Below, in pieces: positions 1-6,390 of a stretch of 50,015 nucleotides of DNA. Each line of letters begins with the position of its first letter. Position 1 is the first letter of the stretch. The stretch is from Oceanisphaera marina. GTDB lineage: Bacteria > Pseudomonadota > Gammaproteobacteria > Enterobacterales > Aeromonadaceae. A model generated the notes under the pieces. It saw nothing but the letters and a program-made list of their open reading frames with translations. It was not told the DNA's origin and searched no databases. Location of the stretch: NCBI RefSeq assembly GCF_014643915.1, contig NZ_BMKE01000024.1, positions 1 to 50,015 on the forward strand, written 5' to 3'. The translations under genes were made by a program, and so were the position numbers.

Positions 1-361
1 CACCTTTTGTGATGATATTTGAGTGGGTAACCCAAATATGGCGCGTAATGACGCCGGTTGCACAAGAGGTGTCCATCTCATCATCCATGTGGCGCTCAGC
101 ACATGACTTCCCTGTCATGTGATGGTCGGCTGAGGCTATTCCAGCAGCCTTTTCTTAGCCTCTGAGCTGTCGGCCGGTAATATTGAAAGACCACTGTGCT
201 GCCAATGGGAAGGCAGAGAGTGTCTGCTCAGCCGACCATCCGCGCCAGGGATGGCGCGGCTGAGCCTACAGGGACCGTATTTACGGCGAGTCGGAGGAGG
301 AGTGCCCTCTGCCTGACAAGCCACACTAACTTCAACAAATTTCAAAAAATAGTTGTGACTA
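1..361. other. Gene-free left flank with inverted repeats
   Basis: No convincing gene is seen here. Two 14-bp arms that are exact reverse complements (121-134, gatggtcggctgag, and 227-240) enclose 92 bp. Directly inside the right part there is a compact hairpin with arms ccgcgcca (240-247) and tggcgcgg (252-259), followed by a stretch of the kind (agcctacagggaccgtattt, 264-283) that I recall as a common intergenic repeat in gammaproteobacteria. Short open frames on both strands here lack family resemblance and plausible ribosome sites. The segment ends at the TA dinucleotide where the insertion sequence begins. Confidence 0.5.
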
Positions 362-1198
362 GGGGGCGTTCTCAATCATTGTAAAATCCTGCCGATAGTA
401 AGTGCATCATGGATCTGAAGAGAGTGAAACGTATGCCCCGGCCAGTGCTGAGCGATGATCAATGGGAACGAATCAAGAACCTACTTCCAGGGAAGGCCGG
501 TGACTGTGGGGTCACAGCAAAGGATAACCGCCTTTTTGTTGAAGCCGTGTTGTGGATTGCTCGAACAGGAGCGCCCTGGCGGGATTTGCCAGAGTCCTTC
601 GGCCACTGGCATCGAGTGTATGTTCGCTATAACCGCTGGTCACACAAGGGCGTATGGACGCAGATTTGGGCAGCTGTCTCGGATGATCCCGACTTGGAAT
701 ATTTGATGGTGGATGGAAGTATCGTTCGAGTCCATCAGCATGGGGCCTCAAAAAAACAGAGCGCGATGAGCAAGCGCAAGGCAAGTCACGAGGCGGACTG
801 AGTACCAAAATCCACCTAGCTGTCGATGCGTTGGGTAACCCGGTCCGCTTTCTATTAACGCCCGGACAAGCATCGGAATATGGTCAAGCCAACCACTTGA
901 TTGAAGGCATGAAAGCGGACTTCGTGATGGCAGACAAGGGTTATGATTCAGATCGCTTCGTCGATGCAATCCGTAACAGTGGAGCCAGCCCGGTGATCCC
1001 ACCGAGAAAGAACCGGACCAGCCCACGGGACTACGATAAAGTGTTGTATAAAGAACGTAATTTGGTTGAACGCGCTTTCCAGAAGCTCAAGCATTACCGT
1101 CGTATCGCGACTCGATATGAGCGTGTCGAGAAACACTACACCGCCATGCTCAGCCTTGTATCAACGGTGATATGGCTGGCATGATTGAGAACGCCCCC
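362..1198 (+). mobile_element. IS5-family (IS427-like) insertion sequence, apparently intact
   Basis: The ends are perfect 18-bp terminal inverted repeats: gggggcgttctcaatcat at 362-379 and its exact reverse complement at 1181-1198. TA flanks both sides (360-361 and 1199-1200), fitting a 2-bp TA target duplication as in the IS427 subgroup. The 837-bp length is typical for that subgroup. One transposase is encoded in two overlapping frames joined at an A7 run (750-756). Ends, target duplication and all catalytic motifs are present, so the copy looks potentially active and recent. Confidence 0.93.
409..1184 (+). CDS. IS5-family DDE transposase made by -1 ribosomal frameshifting
   Basis: This is a cut-and-paste transposase of the IS427 type in two frames. 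The first frame runs 409-801; the start may be ATG 409 or the internal ATG 433 (MPRPVLSDDQWERI, the usual family N-terminus). It carries the DNA-binding region and the first catalytic Asp in the YLMVDGSIVRVHQHG motif. At the A7 run (750-756) a -1 slip joins it to the second frame, giving the family-typical stretch GGLSTKIHLAVDALGNP. The second Asp lies in MADKGYDSD and the Glu in NLVERAFQKLKHYRR. The stop (1182-1184) falls inside the right terminal repeat. Without slippage the first frame ends at 801, in a truncated protein lacking two catalytic residues. Programmed frameshifting is established for this group; that it occurs here is inferred. Confidence 0.9.
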
Positions 1199-1328
1199 TA
1201 AGAGACAGGCGGTCAGCTGTAAACTATCAGTTAACATCAAGATCCTGATGCTCATCAGGATGACGGCAAAAGCTCCATCTTATGCCGCCATGCCGGACTT
1301 GCTCCTGTATCTTTTTTTGAATGCACTA

Positions 1329-1390
1329 AAATCCCAAATCCCAAATCCCAAGTCCCAAATCCCAAATCCCAAATCCCAAATCCCAAATCC
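1329..1390. repeat. Heptad tandem repeat (AAATCCC)n
   Basis: Nearly nine consecutive copies of aaatccc are present, one of them varied to aagtccc. On the other strand the unit reads GGGATTT, giving regularly spaced G-runs. It is flanked on both sides by copies of an intergenic sequence of the type 'cctgacgaaagtcagga' / 'catcaggatgacggcaaaa' (about 1238-1268 and 1388-1412). It lies between the IS element and the 3' end of the sulA-like gene. A related G-rich heptad array occurs at 11610-11720. Confidence 0.9.
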
Positions 1391-1399
1391 TGACTTTCG

Positions 1400-1927
1400 T
1401 CAGGATGACGACAAAACACCAACATACCTCTCTTTGCCGGACTTGCGTGTATCTAAACGCCGATCACCGAGTGGTGCTCTTGTGCTTACTCCACACCTTC
1501 TTGCGGCCACAATATGCCGCTGCCGATGGTTTATATCCAGTAAACCAGGCTTTAGGTCAGCGTATTTCCAGCACACGACAACGGCGATACTTGGGCAAGT
1601 GATGGCCTGTTGTACTAGCTGACGGCTTGCCTTTTTCGCGTCAATCACACGAGCCGGATTGATACCTGCATCTATCAGGACCTGGCGCGACAAGGGGGCC
1701 GGAGCATTCGCTATTAATATCCACCCTTTATTATCTCTGCTGATAGCGGCCAGGCTAGCCAGCAAACGCGGTTGTGGCACACCTCCCCAGTGACTGATGT
1801 GGCCTTTTATTGCCTCTGCCTCTGCCTCTGTGCTGTTTGGCGTATACATAAAGGGGGCATCCAGTAATAAAGGCTGCCAATGCATGGATGAACAAAGCGG
1901 CTGACGAGATAACAAGAGAGTGGCCAT
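1400..1927 (-). CDS. sulA: SulA-like SOS cell-division inhibitor
   Basis: SulA-type proteins block FtsZ assembly during the SOS response. About 175 aa. The central part carries the family pattern: GWILIANAP followed by LSRQVLIDAGINPARVI, then a conserved Trp after a hydrophobic strand (IAVVVCW) and an AARRCG segment like the SulA C-terminal helix. A near-perfect LexA box lies about 30 bp upstream, which strongly supports the call. The start could be ATG 1927 or an in-frame TTG at 1933, which sits better relative to the AGGGAA ribosome site. The last 15-20 codons run into an intergenic repeat (stop near 'cgtcatcctga'), so the native C-terminus may have been replaced. Divergent from the DUF4250 gene. 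Confidence 0.75.
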   Translation of the reverse strand: MATLLLSRQPLCSSMHWQPLLLDAPFMYTPNSTEAEAEAIKGHISHWGGVPQPRLLASLAAISRDNKGWILIANAPAPLSRQVLIDAGINPARVIDAKKASRQLVQQAITCPSIAVVVCWKYADLKPGLLDINHRQRHIVAARRCGVSTRAPLGDRRLDTRKSGKERYVGVLSSS

Positions 1928-1955
1928 AAGCAATCCGAGTTCCCTGAGGTGTGGT

Positions 1956-1975
1956 TACTGTTTATATATACAGTA
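1956..1975. promoter_or_regulatory. LexA (SOS) box
   Basis: The 20-mer tactgtttatatatacagta matches the gammaproteobacterial LexA consensus CTGT-N8-ACAG with flanking TA on each side. It lies just upstream of the sulA-like gene on the minus strand and about 120 bp before the DUF4250 gene on the plus strand, so it should repress sulA and might also affect the divergent gene. Confidence 0.9.
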
Positions 1976-2098
1976 GTGATCCAGTGGCCAGAGATCAAGG
2001 AAATACTGGTTAAATTAACAGTGTTTTGTGCGGGCAGTATTTTTTACTCCGGCTATAGTAATCGGGTAACCACATCCTTGATGGAGCAGGAGTGCAAT

Positions 2099-2296
2099 AT
2101 GGATAGATTTTTACTGCAAAAACTGGATAGCCACATGGTGCTCAGTATTTTGAATGAAAAGCTGCGACTGGAATGTGACAGCCTGACCGCGCTGGTGTCT
2201 CGTTACGAGCTGGATAGCAGCTGGCTCATGGGGAGCATGGCACAAATCGGCTATCGTTATGATCCCGTCAGCAATCAGTTTAAACCCCGAGCCTGA
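2099..2296 (+). CDS. DUF4250 domain small protein
   Basis: A 65-aa protein beginning MDRFLLQKLDSHMVLSILN, with the family-type pattern of a Leu-rich helix, a central region (LTALVSRYELD) and a C-terminal GYRYDPVSNQF. The ATG at 2099 follows an AGGAG ribosome site by 7 nt; the reading frame extends further upstream, but without a ribosome site. The function of DUF4250 is unknown; the acidic/helical pattern suggests a small DNA- or protein-binding domain, but that is a guess. It lies between the divergent sulA-like gene and tpm. Confidence 0.75.
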   Translation: MDRFLLQKLDSHMVLSILNEKLRLECDSLTALVSRYELDSSWLMGSMAQIGYRYDPVSNQFKPRA

Positions 2297-2349
2297 CCCA
2301 CTCTTGCTTCGTCTATGCTAGTCTCGCTTTATTTAAGGTGAGCACGATT

Positions 2350-3009
2350 ATGGACGCAGAATTTTGGCATCAGCGCTGGCAAGAAGCACGCATCGGCTTT
2401 CATCGCCAACAGATTAACCCTCAGCTCAGACAATATTGGCCACAGCTTGCAGTACCAGCACACACAGAGGTGCTGGTCCCTTTGTGTGGTAAAAGTAACG
2501 ACATGCACTGGCTGGCCGAACAAGGACATACAGTGGCCGGTTTCGAGTTATCGGCACTGGCGGTGCATGACTTTTTTGCCGACACGCAGCTTGCGGCCAG
2601 GCAAGAGGCCATAGGCCCTTATCAATGCTGGCATACCGAACAGATCAGCTTGTACCAGGGTGACTTCTTTCAAGCCGAGCAACTTGGCCGCCGCTTTGAT
2701 GCGGCATACGATCGGGCGGCACTCATCGCCTTACCGCATTCGATGCAAGCGCAATATGTGGCGTTGCTGGCAAACCTGCTTAATCCTGGTGCGGTATTGT
2801 TATTGATTACGGTCAATTATGCGCCGGAGCAGCAGCAAGCGCCTCCGTTTTCGGTATCCGTTCAGGCAGTTAGCAGCTTGTTTGAACCTTATTTCACGAT
2901 TGAGCATTGCGGAAAAATAGCAGAAGGGCAAGAGAATCCCAGGGTAGCCAGCGGCGAGCTGACGTTTTTTGATGAACTGTGTTTTGTATTGAAACGTAAG
3001 CAATACTAA
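2350..3009 (+). CDS. tpm: Thiopurine S-methyltransferase
   Basis: A SAM-dependent methyltransferase of 219 aa, the usual bacterial Tpm length; in bacteria it methylates thiol compounds and selenium/tellurium oxyanions. The N-terminus MDAEFWHQRWQEARIGFHR is the family signature. The SAM-binding region includes VLVPLCGKSNDMHWLAEQGH and GFELSALAV, and the motif FDAAYDRAALIALP follows. ATG 2350 is chosen over an in-frame GTG at 2338 because it matches the family start and follows a TAAGGTG site. It is transcribed in the same direction as the DUF4250 gene but with its own ribosome site, 53 bp downstream. Confidence 0.93.
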   Translation: MDAEFWHQRWQEARIGFHRQQINPQLRQYWPQLAVPAHTEVLVPLCGKSNDMHWLAEQGHTVAGFELSALAVHDFFADTQLAARQEAIGPYQCWHTEQISLYQGDFFQAEQLGRRFDAAYDRAALIALPHSMQAQYVALLANLLNPGAVLLLITVNYAPEQQQAPPFSVSVQAVSSLFEPYFTIEHCGKIAEGQENPRVASGELTFFDELCFVLKRKQY

Positions 3010-3053
3010 CGCCAAAAGCCTGCTTCTCGGACGCCTTCTACATCTTCTATGAG

Positions 3054-3089
3054 GGTATATACCGCGCCACCTCTGACGCGGTATATACC
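3054..3089. other. Long hairpin after tpm
   Basis: Perfect 13-bp inverted arms (ggtataccgcg-type; 3054-3066 and 3077-3089) separated by 10 nt lie 45 bp after the tpm stop. The position suggests transcript end formation, but no T-tract follows, so a classical intrinsic terminator is doubtful. The rest of the 3010-3320 gap shows no gene. Confidence 0.55.
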
Positions 3090-3320
3090 TATTACTCTTC
3101 TCGTTCTCGCCGCTAGTCAGCTGCCCCATAAAGATGGACTTTGGGACTCGTTTATCTCTGATCGCTGCCGATCAGTGTCACGCAGGTGGCAGCAACTCCG
3201 GGTTAAGGTCCGATTGCGGGATTAAATTTCGATTTTTTCTTTTGCTTAAATATATTTCACTGTAAAATAACTATTCAATCAGCCTATTGTTTGCTGGGCT
3301 TATATTCAGTTTAAGAGTGG

Positions 3321-3355
3321 TTTTATGCAATGACTTCGGTGTGGGTTGCATAAAA
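3321..3355. promoter_or_regulatory. Candidate operator dyad upstream of the YjiH-type gene
   Basis: Ten-base perfect arms TTTTATGCAA (3321-3330) and TTGCATAAAA (3346-3355) are separated by 15 bp. The 25-bp centre-to-centre spacing (about 2.4 helical turns) and the AT-rich context about 60 bp before the start codon fit a regulator-binding site. The half-site loosely resembles an ArgR-type half box (TGCATAAAA), but no firm regulator assignment is possible. Confidence 0.45.
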
Positions 3356-3415
3356 TGACGATTTTTATCTTATTTTAGCTAAGTGGTGTGTCGTGGTTCG
3401 GCACCAGGAGTAACC

Positions 3416-4783
3416 ATGGAAAAGACATTGGCGGGGCAGGCTAAAGCCGGCAAACGTAATTTACTGATGTTTGTGCTGCCTTCATTGCTGGGCGTGCTGC
3501 TGTTTATGACACCAGTCAGTTATAACGGCGATTTGACCATCATGATAGCGGTGCTTGCCAAAAGCCTGCAGGCCGTATTATCGGGTATGCTGCCGACTAT
3601 CGTCACTGTGCTGATTTGCGTTTCGGCGATACTCAGCGTGCTGGCCACCCTGTTCAAGCCGTCTCTGGTCACCAAAAGCTCGTTTTTAAACACGCTGTTC
3701 AATGTCAGCCCGGTCTGGCTGCTAAGCCGAGTGTTGGGTGCTGTTTTTGTGTTGCTGGTGTACAACCAGGCAGGGCCAGAACTTCTGTACAGCGGTGATA
3801 CGGGGGGGCTGGTGCTGAACGACTTGCTACCGGTGTTGTTTGCGGTCTTTATTTTTGCCGGCTTGCTACTGCCCCTGTTGCTGGACTTTGGCTTGCTGGA
3901 GTTTGTGGGTACCCTGCTTACCGATATTATGCGCCCCATATTTCGCTTGCCGGGCCGCTCGGCAGTCGATTGCATGGCCTCTTGGTTGGGCGATGGTAGC
4001 GTGGGTATTCTACTGACCAGCAAACAGTACGAAGGCCGTCATTATACCCAGCGTGAAGCGGCGGTTATCGGCACCACCTTCTCGGCGGTATCCATTACCT
4101 TCAGCCTGGTGGTGTTGGCGCAGGTAAAGCTGGAGCATATGTTTTTGCCGTTTTATGGTGCCGTATGCCTGGCCGGTATAGTTGCGGCCATTGTGGTACC
4201 GCGCTTGCCGCCGTTGTGCTGGAAGAAAGATACCTTCATCAATGGCGAAGCTCGCCCAGCTGATGACGAAGTGACTCCAGCTGGATATTCACGCCTTGGG
4301 CATGGATATGCTCTGGCTCTGGCCCGTGCCGGCAAGGTACACAGCCTCGGGCAGGTTGTCCGCACCGGTATTCATAATGCGCTGGATATGCTGCTGGGGG
4401 TATTACCCGTAGTGATGGCCTTTGGTACGCTGGCGCTGGTAATTGCCGAAACCACGCCGCTGTTCAGCTGGTTGGGGATGCCTTTTGTCCCCTTGCTGGA
4501 GCTACTGCAGATCCCGGAAGCCGCCGCCGCCTCACAAACCATGGTGGTCGGTTTTGCCGATATGTTTATCCCAGCGATTCTGGCGACCTCTATCGAGAGC
4601 GACATGACGCGTTTTGTGATCGCGGCACTGTCGGTCACCCAGCTGATTTACATGTCGGAAGTTGGGGCCTTGTTATTGGGCAGCAAAATACCGGTGAATG
4701 TACTAGAGTTGTTCGTGATCTTCTTGCTGCGCACCCTGGTGACTTTGCCGGTCATTGCTCTGGTGGCACACTGGGTATTTTAA
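3416..4783 (+). CDS. YjiH family membrane protein (nucleoside recognition/GATE-type)
   Basis: A polytopic inner-membrane protein of 455 aa with about ten hydrophobic segments. It contains the family-like regions CMASWLGDGSVGILLTSKQYEG and, near the C-terminus, VVGFADMFIPAILA and VTQLIYMSEVGALLLGSKIP, which place it in the YjiH/nucleoside-recognition 'gate' domain family of presumed transporters. The substrate is not known. ATG 3416 follows CAGGAG by 5 nt; an earlier in-frame start (3383) would add 11 unconserved residues. An inverted-repeat dyad lies about 60 bp upstream, suggesting dedicated regulation. It is monocistronic in appearance, followed by repeat-rich DNA. Confidence 0.85.
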   Translation: MEKTLAGQAKAGKRNLLMFVLPSLLGVLLFMTPVSYNGDLTIMIAVLAKSLQAVLSGMLPTIVTVLICVSAILSVLATLFKPSLVTKSSFLNTLFNVSPVWLLSRVLGAVFVLLVYNQAGPELLYSGDTGGLVLNDLLPVLFAVFIFAGLLLPLLLDFGLLEFVGTLLTDIMRPIFRLPGRSAVDCMASWLGDGSVGILLTSKQYEGRHYTQREAAVIGTTFSAVSITFSLVVLAQVKLEHMFLPFYGAVCLAGIVAAIVVPRLPPLCWKKDTFINGEARPADDEVTPAGYSRLGHGYALALARAGKVHSLGQVVRTGIHNALDMLLGVLPVVMAFGTLALVIAETTPLFSWLGMPFVPLLELLQIPEAAAASQTMVVGFADMFIPAILATSIESDMTRFVIAALSVTQLIYMSEVGALLLGSKIPVNVLELFVIFLLRTLVTLPVIALVAHWVF

Positions 4784-4787
4784 AATC

Positions 4788-4885
4788 CGCTGTACGCTTT
4801 AAGCCGTACGCCGTACGCCTTACGCTGTTAGTTAACCAAGACGGTGTTTGTCTTTAACTTATGGCGTACAGCGTAAGGCTTATTG
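4788..4885. repeat. 'ttaagccgtacgc' word repeats
   Basis: The gap between two genes is built almost wholly of short related words: gtacgctttaagccgtac, gccgtacgccttacgctg, tgtctttaacttatggcg and gtacagcgtaaggctta. They are partly inverted relative to each other (gtacgc...gcgtac), so the transcript could fold. The same vocabulary recurs in gaps at about 17.1-17.4, 20.5-20.7, 26.4-26.5 and 35.9-36.1 kb. Confidence 0.75.
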
Positions 4886-4906
4886 CACCTCGCAGGGGGA
4901 CAGTTT

Positions 4907-5479
4907 ATGTATCAATCGGTACTTGCATTCTGGTTTGAAGAACTTAAACCTGCGCAGTGGTGGCAAAAAAACAAGCAACTGGACCAGGATATTGCCGAGC
5001 GCTTTGGTGACTTGCATCGCCAAGCCTGTCTGGGTGAGCTGTTTGACTGGCGAACCCGGGCTGAGGGCCGATTGGCCGAAATTATCGTGCTTGATCAATT
5101 CTCACGTAATATCTATCGAGACACCCCTCGGGCATTTGCCGCAGACGGCGTGGCGCTGGCACTGGCTCAAGAAGCCGTGAGTGCAGGGGCTGCACAATCA
5201 TTACGCCCGCAACAGCGGGTGTTTTTGTATATGCCAATGATGCACAGCGAATCGCTCAAGGTGCATGAGGTGGCACTCGCTTTGTTTGAAAAAAATGCCG
5301 AGCTTGATCCCGACCATGAGCAGGAACAGAGTGGGGCAGTCAGCAGTTTGAAATTCGAACGCGCGCACAAAGACATTATCGCCCGTTTTGGCCGTTACCC
5401 TCACCGCAATCGTATTCTGGGCCGAAAATCGAGTGCAGCAGAAGAAGCCTTCCTGCAACAACCCGGTTCGTCATTTTAA
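4907..5479 (+). CDS. DUF924 family protein
   Basis: A 190-aa soluble protein with the DUF924 hallmarks: N-terminal VLAFWFEELKPAQWW, the central EIIVLDQFSRNIYRDTPRAFA, then RVFLYMPMMHSESL, and a C-terminal GRYPHRNRILGRKSSAAEEAFL. The family is widespread, with a TPR-like helical fold, and its biochemical role is not established. ATG 4907 follows an AGGGGGA site; upstream in-frame codons are inside a repeat. It converges with the minus-strand DUF2057 gene across a bidirectional terminator. Confidence 0.9.
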   Translation: MYQSVLAFWFEELKPAQWWQKNKQLDQDIAERFGDLHRQACLGELFDWRTRAEGRLAEIIVLDQFSRNIYRDTPRAFAADGVALALAQEAVSAGAAQSLRPQQRVFLYMPMMHSESLKVHEVALALFEKNAELDPDHEQEQSGAVSSLKFERAHKDIIARFGRYPHRNRILGRKSSAAEEAFLQQPGSSF

Positions 5480-5517
5480 ATACAAACGCAGCGCTTGCTG
5501 TTATCTGCCATATGAAC

Positions 5518-5547
5518 AAAAAACCGAGCTCGCAGGCTCGGTTTTTT
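5518..5547. terminator. Bidirectional intrinsic terminator
   Basis: The stem aaaaaaccgagc / gctcggtttttt with a short loop has an A-tract on one side and a T-tract on the other. It sits between the convergent DUF924 and DUF2057 genes and should terminate both. Confidence 0.92.
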
Positions 5548-5576
5548 CACATCATGCTGCTAGCTTGCAGTGGTTG

Positions 5577-6209
5577 TTACTGCTGCTGAATAGCCCAGAT
5601 TTGAAAAGCGCGCTGGGTATCTTTATCGGCGCTATTCCACCAGTGCTTCAGCATATCGAGTGCATCGGCGTCTACGACGGCATCGCCAAACTTGGCCTGA
5701 GCGGCCGCTACGGCGGCATCGGTGCGGCCGTTAAATGCCATTCCTTTTTCTGCCAGTGATTCTTGAATACCACTCGCGACATTCAAACCTGCTGGCGCCG
5801 GGATGATTAACAGTTCGGCTGGAACCTGATCTCCGGTTTTTTTGTCGATGACCTTGAGCTGAGTGTCCTGTTCACGCAAAAACTGGCGAGCCAGTTGATA
5901 ATTGATGGGCGATGTATAATCGAGCGCAAGCTCGGCGTCGGCGGGTACATCAATGGTGATGATAACCGGATCACCATTCAGTATGCGTAGCTCGGAGCGA
6001 TTCGAATAATCCTTGGTATAGGACACAGCCAGCTGGTGCTTGCCTTCACCAAGATCCACTTTATGGATGTTTTTGGTAATACTGTTGGCCGTTTTTTCTC
6101 CGTTTACCAGATGAATTTGATAAGGCTGTTGGGCTTCAAAGGTAGCGGCGCTGGCGCCAAAAGACAGACCGGCAAGGGCGAGGGCGGCAAGGGTTAAACG
6201 TGTTTTCAT
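5577..6209 (-). CDS. DUF2057 (YccT-like) exported protein
   Basis: A 210-aa protein with a clear signal peptide (MKTRLTLAALALAGLSFGASAA, cleavage predicted after ASAA). The mature region, with the FEAQQPYQIHLVNGEK start and a GKHQLAVSYTKDY segment, matches the DUF2057/YccT type of periplasmic or envelope protein of unknown function. The start at 6209 follows AGGAG by 10 nt; further upstream in-frame Met codons would destroy the signal peptide. It converges on the DUF924 gene. Confidence 0.85.
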   Translation of the reverse strand: MKTRLTLAALALAGLSFGASAATFEAQQPYQIHLVNGEKTANSITKNIHKVDLGEGKHQLAVSYTKDYSNRSELRILNGDPVIITIDVPADAELALDYTSPINYQLARQFLREQDTQLKVIDKKTGDQVPAELLIIPAPAGLNVASGIQESLAEKGMAFNGRTDAAVAAAQAKFGDAVVDADALDMLKHWWNSADKDTQRAFQIWAIQQQ

Positions 6210-6390
6210 TAAATTGGGCTCCTGGGCCATGAGTATATTCTTCTTGAGATGCACTGATTATGCACAAAAAAAGCGACTAAGTATTTGAAGTAACACCAAG
6301 TTAATCGCAAATTGTGACAATTTCCAGGTGCCAGTGCAATAAACGGCAATACAGTGGTTAGCTACAATAGCCTTGCAGGCGACCAGATCG

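Noticed and set aside
136-375. Overlapping open frames on both strands in the left flank
   Set aside because: No ribosome site, no family likeness, and they cross inverted repeats and the IS end; taken as chance frames.
1329-1390. CRISPR-like array
   Set aside because: The units are 7 bp without spacers; this is a simple tandem repeat.
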